This document shows positions 31,226 through 40,130 of a stretch of 64,000 bases of DNA, one piece after another. The position numbers and the translations under genes are program-made. The DNA is from Pseudomonas lundensis (lineage in GTDB: Bacteria > Pseudomonadota > Gammaproteobacteria > Pseudomonadales > Pseudomonadaceae). The DNA lies in contig NZ_NQKI01000017.1 of NCBI RefSeq assembly GCF_002269125.1, positions 33,970 to 97,969 on the forward strand, given 5' to 3'. Under the pieces are notes generated by a model. The model was not told the DNA's origin, did no database searches, and was given only the letters and a program-made list of their open reading frames with translations. Positions within the stretch are counted from its first letter, which is position 1, and every line of letters begins with the position of its first letter.

Positions 31226-32962
31226 ATGAAAGACACCATTCGCCAGCTTATTCAACAAGCCCTTGCTCAACTCGTCACAGAAGGTGTGTTGCCTGAAGGC
31301 CTGACGCCAGCGATTCAGGTGGAAAACGCCCGTGACAAAACCCACGGTGACTTCGCCAGCAACATCGCCATGATGCTGGCCAAGCCTGCGGGCATGAAGC
31401 CGCGTGACCTGGCTGAAAAAATCATCGCTGCCCTGCCGGCCGATGAACAAATCAGCAAGACTGAAATCGCCGGCCCCGGTTTCCTGAACTTCTTCCAGAA
31501 CACCCAGGCGCTGGCATCGCGTCTCGATGCCGCGCTGGCCGACGAAAAAATCGGCGTGCGCAAGGCCACCCCGGCCATGCGCACCGTCATCGACATGTCC
31601 GCCCCCAACCTGGCCAAAGAAATGCACGTTGGCCACCTGCGTTCGACCATCATTGGCGACGGCGTAGCCCGCGTGCTGGAGTTCCTGGGCGACGAAGTGA
31701 TCCGTCAGAACCACGTAGGCGACTGGGGCACCCAATTCGGCATGCTGATGGCCTATCTGGAAGAGAACCCGATCACCAGCAACGAGCTGTCTGACCTCGA
31801 AAACTTCTACCGTGCCGCTAAACAGCGTTTTGACGAGTCGCCCGAGTTTGCCGACCGTGCCCGTAGCCTGGTGGTCAAGCTGCAAGCCGGCGACCCGGAT
31901 TGCCTGGCGCTGTGGTCCAAGTTCAAGGACATCTCGCTGTCACACTGCCAGAAAATCTACGAACTGCTGAACGTCAAACTGACCATGGCCGACGTCATGG
32001 GCGAAAGTGCCTACAACGACGACTTGATCAACGTGGTCAACGACCTCAAGGCCAAAGGCATGCTGGTCGAGAGCAACGGCGCACAATGCGTGTTCCTCGA
32101 TGAGTTTAAAAACGCTGAAGGCGAGCCGCTGCCTGTGATCATCGTCAAGGCCGACGGCGGCTACCTGTATGCCACCACTGACTTGGCGGCCATCCGCTAC
32201 CGCAGCGGCGTCCTCAAAGCCGACCGCGCGTTGTACTTCGTCGACCAGCGTCAGGCCCTGCACTTCCAGCAAGTGTTCGCCGTAGCGCGCAAGGCCGGTT
32301 TCGTGACGCACCCGATGGACATGGAGCACATGGGCTTCGGCACCATGAACGGCGCTGACGGCCGCCCGTTCAAAACCCGCGACGGTGGCACGGTCAAACT
32401 GATCGACCTGCTCAACGAAGCCAAAGAGCGCGCCTACACGCTGGTTAAAGAGAAAAACCCGGAGCTGCCGGAAGAAGAACTGCGCGCCATCGCCAAAGTG
32501 GTCGGCATCGACGCGGTCAAATACGCCGACTTGTCCAAGCACCGTGCCAGCGACTACAGCTTCAACTTCGATCTGATGTTGAACTTCGAAGGCAATACCG
32601 CGCCTTACTTGCTGTACGCGTACACCCGTGTGGCGGGCGTGTTCCGCAAACTGGGCAAAAACTTCAACGAAGTTGAAGGTCACATCGTGCTGCAAGCGCC
32701 TCAAGAGCTCGAGCTGGCAGCCAAGCTGGCGCAGTTCGGCGAAGTGCTGAACAACGTTGCCGAGAAAGGCACGCCGCATATTCTGTGTACCTACCTGTAC
32801 GAAGTGGCCGGCCTGTTCTCCAGCTTCTATGAGAACTGCCCGATCCTGAATGCAGAAGACGAAACACAAAAGCAAAGCCGCCTGCGCCTGGCAGCCCTGG
32901 CGGGCCGTACCCTCAAGCAAGGTCTGGAATTGCTGGGCCTGGAAACTCTGGAGCGCATGTAA
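31226..32962 (+). CDS. argS: Arginyl-tRNA synthetase
   Basis: A 578-residue class I synthetase charging tRNA-Arg. The ATG giving [13 protein letters not shown], with an AAAGAGAAG ribosome site, is chosen; the frame is open for 71 more codons upstream, but these do not resemble the family. The N-terminal Add-1 domain ([13 protein letters not shown]) is followed by the HIGH box [16 protein letters not shown] near residue 130. The degenerate KMSKS equivalent is in [10 protein letters not shown], and the C-terminal DALR anticodon domain has [13 protein letters not shown]. It is followed directly by the SPOR gene. Confidence 0.96.
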   Translation: MKDTIRQLIQQALAQLVTEGVLPEGLTPAIQVENARDKTHGDFASNIAMMLAKPAGMKPRDLAEKIIAALPADEQISKTEIAGPGFLNFFQNTQALASRLDAALADEKIGVRKATPAMRTVIDMSAPNLAKEMHVGHLRSTIIGDGVARVLEFLGDEVIRQNHVGDWGTQFGMLMAYLEENPITSNELSDLENFYRAAKQRFDESPEFADRARSLVVKLQAGDPDCLALWSKFKDISLSHCQKIYELLNVKLTMADVMGESAYNDDLINVVNDLKAKGMLVESNGAQCVFLDEFKNAEGEPLPVIIVKADGGYLYATTDLAAIRYRSGVLKADRALYFVDQRQALHFQQVFAVARKAGFVTHPMDMEHMGFGTMNGADGRPFKTRDGGTVKLIDLLNEAKERAYTLVKEKNPELPEEELRAIAKVVGIDAVKYADLSKHRASDYSFNFDLMLNFEGNTAPYLLYAYTRVAGVFRKLGKNFNEVEGHIVLQAPQELELAAKLAQFGEVLNNVAEKGTPHILCTYLYEVAGLFSSFYENCPILNAEDETQKQSRLRLAALAGRTLKQGLELLGLETLERM

Positions 32963-32963
32963 G

Positions 32964-33656
32964 TTGGCCGCCAAGAAAAAACCTGCACCCAAGCGCGGCG
33001 CCAGTCGGTATCAGGCGCCCGCCAAGCAACCGATTCCCGGTTGGCTGTGGATGGCCATCGGCCTGACCGTGGGGGCATTTATCGTGTTTCTGATGAAACT
33101 CGAACCCGGCAAGGGCGATGACGTCAAACGGGTCAAGCAAGAGCAGCAGAAGGCTTCGCAAACGGCGCAAGCCAATAAAACACCGCCAAGCCCGACGCAA
33201 CCGGCCAAGCCTAAGTACGACTTCTACACGTTGCTGCCTGAATCTGAAGTGATCGTGCCGCCAGAAGCCGTGCCGGAGAAAACCCCGCCGACGCCGCAAA
33301 CCGCGCCGCTGGCACCCGTGACTCCGGCTGAAGCGGCCAAGATCGACACCGCGCGTGCCCAGGCGGCATTGAGCGGCATCACACCACCGCCTGCGCCACC
33401 GGTGGCCAAAGCAGCACCGGTCACCAAGTTCTTCTTGCAGGCGGGCTCGTTCCGCAAACAAGCGGACGCAGAAAAAGTGCGCGCCCAGATCATCCTGCTC
33501 GGCCAGACCGCCACGGTCGAAGCCGGGACAGTGAAGGATGAAACCTGGTACCGCGTGCTGGTGGGGCCGTTCAGCAACCGCGACCAGCTCACCGTTGCGC
33601 AAAAGCAATTGGCGGGCAGCGGCTTTAGTAACCTGTTGCTACAGCAGCGCCGCTAA
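32964..33656 (+). CDS. FtsN-like SPOR-domain membrane protein
   Basis: A 230-residue bitopic protein. The TTG start one base after the argS stop gives MAAKKKPAPKRGASRYQ, a basic cytoplasmic tail. A membrane helix (WLWMAIGLTVGAFIVFLMKL, about 28-47), a Pro/Ala-rich periplasmic linker and a C-terminal SPOR domain follow (FFLQAGSFRKQADAEKVRAQI, WYRVLVGPFSNRDQLTVAQ). This is the layout of FtsN, the late divisome activator, and the position after argS agrees with other pseudomonads. An upstream in-frame ATG lies inside argS and gives a non-family N-terminus. The role in division is inferred from the domain. Confidence 0.9.
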   Translation: MAAKKKPAPKRGASRYQAPAKQPIPGWLWMAIGLTVGAFIVFLMKLEPGKGDDVKRVKQEQQKASQTAQANKTPPSPTQPAKPKYDFYTLLPESEVIVPPEAVPEKTPPTPQTAPLAPVTPAEAAKIDTARAQAALSGITPPPAPPVAKAAPVTKFFLQAGSFRKQADAEKVRAQIILLGQTATVEAGTVKDETWYRVLVGPFSNRDQLTVAQKQLAGSGFSNLLLQQRR

Positions 33657-33758
33657 CCCTCGTCAGCCCGCCGTGCCTGCAGATCCCACTCAGGATCTTC
33701 AGGCACAGGTTGGCTGGCGATTGTTGTTTCACCGCTCATCCACATTCCCTTCTCGCAG

Positions 33759-33785
33759 TTGAAATACTCGACTGCACCCCCATAT
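33759..33785 (+). promoter_or_regulatory. Sigma-32 (RpoH) heat-shock promoter of hslVU
   Basis: TTGAAA at 33759-33764 and CCCCATAT at 33778-33785, separated by 13 bases, match the sigma-32 consensus (CTTGAAA and CCCCATNT) almost exactly. The site is about 45 bases before the hslV start. An ATG inside the -10 element is in frame with hslV but cannot be its start. Confidence 0.85.
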
Positions 33786-33831
33786 GTATCTCCAACAGGC
33801 ATTTTCGCCCCGCTGCGTGGAGACTCTTCCC

Positions 33832-34362
33832 TTGACCACCATCGTTTCAGTACGCCGTCACGGCAAAGTTGTCATGGCTGGCGACGGCCAGGTTTCACTT
33901 GGCAACACCGTCATGAAAGGCAATGCGAAAAAAGTCCGTCGTCTCTATCACGGTCAGGTCATTGCCGGTTTCGCTGGCGCCACCGCTGATGCATTTACCC
34001 TCTTCGAACGTTTTGAAGGACAACTGGAAAAACACCAGGGTCATTTGGTTCGCGCTGCTGTCGAGTTGGCCAAAGAATGGCGTACCGACCGCTCGCTGAG
34101 CCGCCTTGAAGCCATGCTGGCCGTTGCCAACAAAGATGCCTCATTGATCATCACCGGCAACGGTGACGTGGTTGAGCCTGAAGACGGCTTGATCGCCATG
34201 GGTTCGGGCGGTGCATTCGCTCAAGCCGCTGCACGCGCCCTGCTGATGAAAACCGAGCTGTCGGCCCGCGAAATTGCCGAAACCGCTTTGGGAATCGCTG
34301 GCGACATCTGTGTATTCACCAACCACAACATCACTATTGAGGAGCAGGACCTCGCTGAATAA
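33832..34362 (+). CDS. hslV: ATP-dependent protease proteolytic subunit HslV
   Basis: A 176-residue threonine peptidase, the proteolytic core of the HslVU (ClpYQ) complex. A TTG start with GGAG nine to twelve bases upstream gives [20 protein letters not shown]; after Met removal Thr2 is the catalytic N-terminal nucleophile. Conserved [22 protein letters not shown] and [15 protein letters not shown] are present. A longer ATG start would bury the catalytic Thr and lies in the promoter. It is followed after 67 bases by hslU and is under heat-shock control. Confidence 0.96.
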   Translation: MTTIVSVRRHGKVVMAGDGQVSLGNTVMKGNAKKVRRLYHGQVIAGFAGATADAFTLFERFEGQLEKHQGHLVRAAVELAKEWRTDRSLSRLEAMLAVANKDASLIITGNGDVVEPEDGLIAMGSGGAFAQAAARALLMKTELSAREIAETALGIAGDICVFTNHNITIEEQDLAE

Positions 34363-34429
34363 ACCGCTTGGCGGGTCAATTCATCGACCCGTTCGTGCCC
34401 TTCATTCAGCTAGAGGAACGCCAACTACT

Positions 34430-35764
34430 ATGTCCATGACCCCCCGCGAAATCGTCCACGAACTCAATCGCCATATCATCGGCCAGGACGATGCCAAGCG
34501 TGCCGTCGCTATTGCGCTGCGTAACCGCTGGCGCCGCATGCAGCTCCCTGAAGAGCTGCGCGTTGAAGTGACGCCCAAGAACATCCTGATGATCGGCCCG
34601 ACCGGTGTCGGTAAAACCGAAATTGCCCGTCGCCTGGCCAAACTTGCCAATGCACCGTTCATCAAGGTAGAAGCCACCAAGTTCACTGAAGTGGGCTATG
34701 TGGGCCGCGACGTCGAATCGATCATTCGTGACCTGGCAGACGCTGCAATCAAATTGTTGCGCGAACAGGAAATCGTCAAAGTTCGCCACCGTGCCGAAGA
34801 CGCTGCCGAAGAGCGCATCCTCGATGCATTGCTGCCACCGGCGCGTACCTTTGGTGAAGAAGCTGCTGCCCCGCAGGATACAAACACTCGCCAGCTGTTC
34901 CGCAAACGCCTGCGTGAAGGCCAGCTGGACGACAAAGAGATCGAAATCGAAGTAGCTGATGCCGTTGGCGTCGATATTTCCGCGCCGCCAGGCATGGAAG
35001 AAATGACCAACCAATTGCAGAGCCTGTTTGCCAACATGGGCAAAGGCAAGCGCAAGAGCCGCAAGCTGAAAGTCAAAGAAGCCCTGAAAATGGTGCGTGA
35101 CGAAGAAGCCGGCCGTCTGGTCAATGACGAAGAGCTCAAAGCCAAAGCGCTGGAAGCTGTTGAGCAACACGGCATTGTGTTCATCGACGAAATCGACAAA
35201 GTGGCCAAGCGCGGCAACGTGGGCGGCGCCGATGTTTCCCGTGAAGGCGTACAGCGCGACTTGCTGCCGCTGATCGAAGGCTGCACGGTCAACACCAAGC
35301 TGGGCATGGTCAAAACTGACCATATCCTGTTCATTGCTTCGGGCGCATTTCACCTGAGCAAGCCAAGCGACCTGGTGCCTGAGCTGCAAGGCCGTTTGCC
35401 GATCCGTGTCGAGCTCAAAGCGTTGTCGCCTGAAGACTTCGAACGTATCCTCAGCGAGCCGCACGCCTCATTGACCGAGCAATACCGCGAGTTGCTGAAA
35501 ACTGAAGGCCTGAACATCGAGTTCATGCCTGAAGGGATCAAGCGCCTGGCCGAAATTGCCTGGAAAGTGAACGAGAAAACCGAAAACATCGGTGCGCGCC
35601 GTTTGCACACGCTGCTTGAGCGCTTGCTGGAAGAGGTGTCCTTCAGCGCAGGCGACATCGCCAGCGCGCAACAAGAAGAGCCGATCCGGATCGATGCCGA
35701 GTACGTCAACAGCCACTTGGGCGAGTTGGCAGAAAACGAAGACCTGTCGCGCTACATCTTGTAA
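34430..35764 (+). CDS. hslU: ATP-dependent protease ATPase subunit HslU
   Basis: A 444-residue AAA+ unfoldase that feeds proteins to HslV. The start at [27 protein letters not shown], with AGAGGAAC upstream, fits the family. Walker [13 protein letters not shown] is near residues 57-68 and Walker B in [10 protein letters not shown]. The I domain spans about 110-240. The C-terminal tail EDLSRYIL, which activates HslV on docking, is intact. It is co-transcribed with hslV from the sigma-32 promoter. Confidence 0.97.
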   Translation: MSMTPREIVHELNRHIIGQDDAKRAVAIALRNRWRRMQLPEELRVEVTPKNILMIGPTGVGKTEIARRLAKLANAPFIKVEATKFTEVGYVGRDVESIIRDLADAAIKLLREQEIVKVRHRAEDAAEERILDALLPPARTFGEEAAAPQDTNTRQLFRKRLREGQLDDKEIEIEVADAVGVDISAPPGMEEMTNQLQSLFANMGKGKRKSRKLKVKEALKMVRDEEAGRLVNDEELKAKALEAVEQHGIVFIDEIDKVAKRGNVGGADVSREGVQRDLLPLIEGCTVNTKLGMVKTDHILFIASGAFHLSKPSDLVPELQGRLPIRVELKALSPEDFERILSEPHASLTEQYRELLKTEGLNIEFMPEGIKRLAEIAWKVNEKTENIGARRLHTLLERLLEEVSFSAGDIASAQQEEPIRIDAEYVNSHLGELAENEDLSRYIL

Positions 35765-35790
35765 GCCACGTGCCCGCAAGGGCAAACATG

Positions 35791-35864
35791 ACACCTGTAG
35801 CCGCTGGCGCAGGTTGCGAAGAGGACTGAAGCCTGTTCGTGACCTGCACCCGCGGCTACGGTGT
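35791..35864. repeat. REP-type inverted repeat between hslU and the DUF971 gene
   Basis: Two arms of about 30 bases, ACACCTGTAGCCGCTGGCGC... and ...CACCCGCGGCTACGGTGT, are imperfect inverted copies around a short spacer. The GTAGCCGC-TGGCGCAGGTTGCGAA core resembles the extragenic palindromes common in Pseudomonas genomes. A small hairpin (TGCCC/GGGCA) lies just before it. Confidence 0.65.
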
Positions 35865-35882
35865 TTATGGAGACCAACGGTT

Positions 35883-36260
35883 ATGACCATGATTCCGAAC
35901 GCCATCAACCTGCATAAGGCCTCGAAAACACTCACGCTCAAGTACCACTCAGGCGAGGAATACCATCTGCCTGCCGAGTTCTTGCGTGTGCACTCACCGT
36001 CCGCCGAGGTTCAAGGCCACGGCAATCCAATCCTGCAAACGGGCAAGATCAATGTGGGGATCAACAAAGTTGAGCACGCAGGCCAATACGCGCTAAAGAT
36101 CACCTTTGATGACGGGCACGACAGCGGGCTGTTCACGTGGGAATACTTGTATGAGCTGGGTCGGCGTCAGAGTGAGCTTTGGGACGACTACCTGGCTGAA
36201 CTGAAAAAAGCCGGAAAGTCTCGCGATCCGTCCGAGTCAATCGTCAAATTAATGTTGTGA
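35883..36260 (+). CDS. DUF971 family protein (gamma-butyrobetaine hydroxylase-like N-terminal domain)
   Basis: A 125-residue protein made of one DUF971/GBBH-like_N domain. The patterns ASKTLTLKYHSGEEYHLPAEFLRVHSPSAEVQGHG and YALKITFDDGHDSGLFTWEYLYELG are typical. Its function is unknown; in eukaryotes related domains precede dioxygenases and can bind zinc or iron-sulfur. In other pseudomonads this gene follows hslU and precedes phaC1; here the next gene is phaF on the other strand. The ATG at the end of GGAGACCAACGGTT is chosen; the frame is open upstream but has no conserved sequence. Confidence 0.88.
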   Translation: MTMIPNAINLHKASKTLTLKYHSGEEYHLPAEFLRVHSPSAEVQGHGNPILQTGKINVGINKVEHAGQYALKITFDDGHDSGLFTWEYLYELGRRQSELWDDYLAELKKAGKSRDPSESIVKLML

Positions 36261-36411
36261 GAGGCTTGGCTGCCTGCTTTGCACACTGGCTGTGATTGAC
36301 GACTCACACCAAACGGCTTTCATCGGCTAATTGCGAGGGTGCGCCGTAGCGGGGTCATACGCCAGGCGCAATCTCGTGCTGCTCGTCAGCGGCTGCGAAG
36401 CTTAGCGTTCG

Positions 36412-37146
36412 TCAGGACGCCGGTGTTTCAGTTTTTTGCGGCGTGGCTGCTGGAGGGGTGGCTGCTGTGGTCTTGGGTGGCGTCGGCTTTTTGCTTGCTG
36501 CTGGCTTTTGCGTGGCGGATTTGGGAGCTGCCGGTTTAGCCGCAGATTTGCTGGGCGCAGCAGGTGTTTTTTTGGCCGCTGGCTTGGCTGCAGGTTTAGT
36601 TGCTGGCTTGAGCGCAGGTTTGGCTGGCGCTGCTTTGGCGGCAGCAGGCTTGACCGCCGGTTTGGCCGGTGCAGACTTGCTGGCTGTTGGCGTTTTGGTT
36701 GCTGGCGTTTTGGTTGCCGCTACTTTGGCAGCTGCTGTCGACAACTTTTCAATGTGCTTGGTCAGCGTCTCAACTTTAGCCTGCAAGACTTTAACTTCAT
36801 CACGGCTTGGCACGCCTAAGCGAGAAATGGCATTGCTCAAGCGCTTGTCGAACGCTTCTTCCAGCTCACCCCATTTACCCAAGGCCAACTCTTTTACATC
36901 CTCGACCTTGGAACGGGTGGCCGATTTGGTTGATTTAGGTTCAGCGGCCTTGGTCAGTTTCTCGGCCTTCTCGCCATCCTTGACCAAACTGTCAAAAAGC
37001 TTGCTGCCATCGGTGTCAATTTTCGAATACACACCCAGACCTGCCAGCCAGATTTTGCGCGAATATTCTTCTACTTTGCCTACCCATGAATGGCTTTCTT
37101 TAGCAGGTGCAGCTTTTGCAGGTGCAGCCGTTTTTTTAGCAGCCAT
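36412..37146 (-). CDS. phaF: PHA granule regulatory phasin PhaF
   Basis: A 244-residue phasin. The N-terminal half has the phasin domain (SWVGKVEEYSRKIWLAGLGVYSKIDTD) and an amphipathic helical region to about residue 140 with a heptad-like stretch (VKVLQAKVETLTKHIEKLS). The C-terminal 100 residues are Lys/Ala/Pro-rich AAKP-type repeats, like histone H1, that bind DNA without specificity. It coats medium-chain PHA granules and tethers them to the nucleoid. MAAKKTAAPAKA behind GAGGGGAA is the start. The partner phasin phaI and the synthase genes are not next to it, so its present role is unclear. Confidence 0.9.
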   Translation of the reverse strand: MAAKKTAAPAKAAPAKESHSWVGKVEEYSRKIWLAGLGVYSKIDTDGSKLFDSLVKDGEKAEKLTKAAEPKSTKSATRSKVEDVKELALGKWGELEEAFDKRLSNAISRLGVPSRDEVKVLQAKVETLTKHIEKLSTAAAKVAATKTPATKTPTASKSAPAKPAVKPAAAKAAPAKPALKPATKPAAKPAAKKTPAAPSKSAAKPAAPKSATQKPAASKKPTPPKTTAATPPAATPQKTETPAS

Positions 37147-37277
37147 CGTGTTCCCCTCAATGTTCAGTCGCGACATACGTAGCCAAACTGTCGAATCATC
37201 AAGATGAACAAAATGTTCACCTCCAACAGGTTTAGACGCTAAAGCCGTGTAATTCAAGGGGCGGCTACGCCAGATAC

Positions 37278-37303
37278 AACCATGGCCTGCGAAGGCCATG
37301 GTT
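37278..37303. repeat. Perfect hairpin upstream of phaF
   Basis: A stem of about 11 base pairs, AACCATGGCCT/AGGCCATGGTT, with a four-base loop lies between the 93-residue granule protein gene and phaF. U-runs exist only weakly on the minus strand. It may be a terminator or mRNA-processing hairpin. Confidence 0.45.
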
Positions 37304-37334
37304 TTCGAGAAGTATGAGCTTGAGGCGCCAGGCC

Positions 37335-37616
37335 TCAACCCAATTCTTTGTTCAGGATCGAATTGATCGTGGACTCAATAACGCCCTTGAATGCGCTTTG
37401 TAAAAAATTCAGCTCCACGAATACCGTCACCACTTTGTCTGTGACTTCCAGCGTACCGGTAATCCCGGTCAGCCCATGTTTAACCGTCACGCCCGTATCA
37501 GACCAATAGGTTGTCAAACCATACTGTTCAGCCAAGCCATCGACCAGGGCGCGCGCGCTCGCCAATGCCTTATCAAGGCCCAAATTGTGCTCACGTGTAA
37601 TCTTTACATTCGCCAT
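37335..37616 (-). CDS. PHA-system family small protein (PHA_gran_rgn type), paralogue 1
   Basis: A 93-residue protein starting MANVKITREHNLGLDKALASARALVDGLAEQYGL. It shares the layout and many residues with the 91-residue protein encoded 1.4 kb upstream: the HxLGL start, the EQYGL/SQYGL motif, a following tryptophan, GTLEV/GVLEI and a C-terminal helical segment. Members of this family are encoded beside PHA genes in pseudomonads and are called PHA-system proteins; the mechanism is not established. It precedes phaF and may be co-transcribed with it. It sits where phaI is expected but is not a phasin. Confidence 0.75.
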   Translation of the reverse strand: MANVKITREHNLGLDKALASARALVDGLAEQYGLTTYWSDTGVTVKHGLTGITGTLEVTDKVVTVFVELNFLQSAFKGVIESTINSILNKELG

Positions 37617-38315
37617 AAAATAAATCCTTTTAATAGTAGGTGTTAATCACCAAGATCAAACGCCATCCAGGCGCCTGTTAGAAATAGTTACATCATCTCG
37701 CTGATTTAATTAAATGAGTCTCCCGCCAATCCGGGCGAGCAGCACAGCCACACATGACACCGATAACAGACAGAACTGAGTACCGGACTATTCCAAGTAA
37801 GACTGCAACCAATAAAGCTTCGACCTTCAATAATCACTGCTTTATTCGCTATAAATAACTGTAGCGCGCTCCCAAAAACCCACAACACGAGCAAGCTAAT
37901 GACCGACCTTTAATGCAAGTGCTCTAACATGCACCTAACAAATCTTTCATTCCTTTAACTTCATGCTTTGAAGCGCTTAAAAGTAAAACCCCCTACAACT
38001 TAGAGCGCCCAAGCGTACTTAAAGAGTGATAAACCACTACAAATCAAACAAGGATTGATCTTTTCAGACCAGCACGTCGTGTGGCGAGCATCCGTCGGGA
38101 GCGTTGCTCATGCCAAATAAACCTTCGGGCAGCGTACCCTGCTTGCTTTTGAACCGCGGTCAATACCGTCTATGCGCCGACCTGTTCTTGAGCGAACGCC
38201 TGGCCCCAACGCCCTGTTGCCCTGGCATTGCCAAACAGTCGAGGAATCAAGCCGTTCATCTGCTAAAAAAACCGCCGAGGCAGCACATTTCATGTACGCA
38301 GGTTCCACGCAAGGC
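37617..38315. other. AT-rich gap inside the PHA locus remnant
   Basis: About 700 bases without a credible gene. The first 430 are clearly AT-rich; from about 38060 the composition returns towards normal. Short open frames here have no recognisable sequence, no good ribosome site and no conserved neighbour. The region could be a deletion scar or a promoter region for the 93-residue protein gene. Confidence 0.5.
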
Positions 38316-38348
38316 AAAAACGCCATCCCTTTCTGGAAGGGATGACGT
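38316..38348 (-). terminator. Terminator of the 105-residue protein gene
   Basis: On the minus strand ACGTCATCCCTT pairs with AAAGGGATGGCG across a short loop (one mismatch) and is followed by TTTTT. It lies about 35 bases after the stop of the 105-residue gene. Confidence 0.75.
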
Positions 38349-38380
38349 TATCGACAATGCGTACCGTACGGAGGCAATAC

Positions 38381-38698
38381 TTATTGCAGACGCGACTCGG
38401 GGAAGGCTTCTTCCATTAAATCAACTGCATCAATCTCCATGCTCCAACTGTCTTTCTCTGCAACTTCCCCCATCAATGTGAACATCACACTGTTGCGATA
38501 GACAATAATACAACCGACATTCAGCTCGCTCGTATCCTGAATGGCAAACCGGGTAAGGTCTTCGTCCTGTTGCTGTTCATCGACGATTAGAGACTCACGA
38601 TTTTTGACGAAGGCATGGATCACGGCTCGCGCCTTTTCAACCGCTTCGTTGTGATCAACTTTAGGGGCATGCACAACCATATAGCGATAAACAGACAT
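38381..38698 (-). CDS. Uncharacterised 105-residue protein
   Basis: Not recognised. The frame begins MSVYRYMVVHAPKVDHNEA after an AGGGA ribosome-site candidate and ends before a good terminator, so it looks like a real gene. The protein is acidic, soluble and without signal peptide or membrane helix. It seems alpha/beta: VEKARAVIHAFVKNRESLIV, then FAIQDTSELNVGCIIVYRNSVMFTLMGEVA, then an acidic C-terminal helix. It stands alone in AT-rich DNA between the two PHA-system paralogues, within the region from which the PHA synthase genes are missing. It may be a recent insertion or a lineage-specific gene. Confidence 0.65.
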   Translation of the reverse strand: MSVYRYMVVHAPKVDHNEAVEKARAVIHAFVKNRESLIVDEQQQDEDLTRFAIQDTSELNVGCIIVYRNSVMFTLMGEVAEKDSWSMEIDAVDLMEEAFPESRLQ

Positions 38699-38973
38699 TC
38701 AATAATTCCCTGTTGGCTTTGTTAATTCTGGCCAAACAATACCCACAAACATGAAATTATCAAAAATAAGAAAACCTCTACTCCCTTCAACTAAACCCTA
38801 TACAAATAAACAACTTAAGAAACTTCCCGCTCAATGGCTTACGTCATCAGCGTCAAGCGCCGACGCCTCGCACACAATAAAGTGACTGCCTCCAACACAT
38901 GCGTTCACACCCCTTACTTCCACTTGCCACCCAGCCGAGTGGGAACGGCAGGGGCAGCAAGCCTGATGTCAAT

Positions 38974-39249
38974 TCACGCCAGCGCCTTATCCAGCGAACG
39001 CTCGATTTCAGATTTGATCATGCCGCTCATCGCTGACATCAACATGCCCAGTTTCACATCGACCTTGACGGTGTTCTCGCTGATTTCCAGCACACCATCC
39101 ACACCTGAGCGCTTGAAGGCGACCTTGTCTCCCGACCATTGAGGCTTGAGCCCGTATTGCGACTCAAGCTTGGCAACCACGTCCCGCGCCTTCACGCGTG
39201 CGACCTCCAGGCCAAGGGTATGGGTGCGTTCAACGTTGATGTGCGCCAT
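38974..39249 (-). CDS. PHA-system family small protein (PHA_gran_rgn type), paralogue 2
   Basis: A 91-residue protein starting MAHINVERTHTLGLEVARVKARDVVAKLESQYGL. It is the better conserved of the two family members and occupies the position next to ubiE that such a gene holds in other pseudomonads. GVLEISENTVKVDVKLGML and SMSGMIK-like helices follow. The ATG within GAGAACCGCCATG is chosen; the upstream open frame is not conserved. Its function is unknown; it has been associated with PHA granules by gene location. It is divergent from ubiE. Confidence 0.82.
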   Translation of the reverse strand: MAHINVERTHTLGLEVARVKARDVVAKLESQYGLKPQWSGDKVAFKRSGVDGVLEISENTVKVDVKLGMLMSAMSGMIKSEIERSLDKALA

Positions 39250-39359
39250 GGCGGTTCTCCTCATAAATAAGCCGCTCACTATACTTACATTGACCCTCGC
39301 CAAGACAAAGTCAGCCTCCGGGATTAGAATGGCCAGCATTCTCTTTTGGTGACAGCGAT

Positions 39360-40130
39360 ATGACTGATCAGCGCAAAGGCAGCGATGCCGAACCCACCAC
39401 ACACTTCGGCTTCAAAAACGTTCCGGAAAGCCAGAAAGCGGAAAAAGTCGCCGAGGTATTCCATTCCGTAGCTGGCAAATATGACCTGATGAACGATGTT
39501 CTGTCAGGCGGCATGCACCGCCTGTGGAAGCGTTTCACCATCGAGCTGTCGGGTGTTCGTCCGGGCAACAAGGTGCTCGACATCGCTGGCGGCACGGGCG
39601 ATCTGGCGCGCAAGTTTTCGCATCTGGTCGGTCCCACCGGTCAGGTGGTCTTGGCCGATATCAACGCCTCGATGCTCAAAGTCGGCCGTGACCGCCTGCT
39701 GGACAAAGGTGTGGCCGGCAATATCGAGTTTGTTCAGGCCGACGCTGAAAAGCTGCCGTTCCCGGACAACTACTTCGATTGCGTGACCATCGCTTTCGGT
39801 TTGCGCAATGTGACCCACAAAGAGGACGCCCTGCGCTCGATGCTGCGCGTACTCAAACCCGGTGGTCGCCTGCTGGTGCTGGAGTTCTCGAAACCGACCA
39901 ACGCCCTGATGTCCAAGGTCTATGACGCCTATTCGTTTGCGTTCATGCCCATGGTCGGCAAGCTGGTGCTCAACGACCCGGAAAGCTACCGCTACCTGGC
40001 TGAATCGATCCGCATGCACCCGAATCAGGAGACCCTGAAGTCAATGATGGTCGAAGCCGGTTTTGACCGTGTGACGTACCACAACATGACCTCGGGCATT
40101 GTTGCCTTGCACCGCGGCATCAAGCCCTGA
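39360..40130 (+). CDS. ubiE: Ubiquinone/menaquinone C-methyltransferase
   Basis: A 256-residue SAM-dependent methyltransferase for the C-2 methylation of 2-polyprenyl-6-methoxybenzoquinol in ubiquinone synthesis. It has [20 protein letters not shown] (motif I), the family signatures [18 protein letters not shown] and [17 protein letters not shown], and the C-terminal [14 protein letters not shown]. It is the first gene of ubiE-ubiJ-ubiB, with its stop overlapping the ubiJ start by one base. Length is standard. Confidence 0.97.
   Translation: MTDQRKGSDAEPTTHFGFKNVPESQKAEKVAEVFHSVAGKYDLMNDVLSGGMHRLWKRFTIELSGVRPGNKVLDIAGGTGDLARKFSHLVGPTGQVVLADINASMLKVGRDRLLDKGVAGNIEFVQADAEKLPFPDNYFDCVTIAFGLRNVTHKEDALRSMLRVLKPGGRLLVLEFSKPTNALMSKVYDAYSFAFMPMVGKLVLNDPESYRYLAESIRMHPNQETLKSMMVEAGFDRVTYHNMTSGIVALHRGIKP

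Noticed and set aside
36430..36720. Repeated GCTGG/TTTGG-type sequence in phaF
   Set aside because: It is the coding sequence of the Lys/Ala/Pro repeats of the phasin C-terminus, a normal feature of PhaF.
37706..37894. 62-codon minus-strand open frame in AT-rich DNA
   Set aside because: Short, without ribosome site or neighbour logic, and not similar to anything recognised.
38104..38481. 125-codon plus-strand open frame in the PHA scar
   Set aside because: It has no convincing ribosome site, crosses the terminator and the 3' end of the 105-residue gene, and its Cys/Arg/Pro-rich translation lacks any family pattern.
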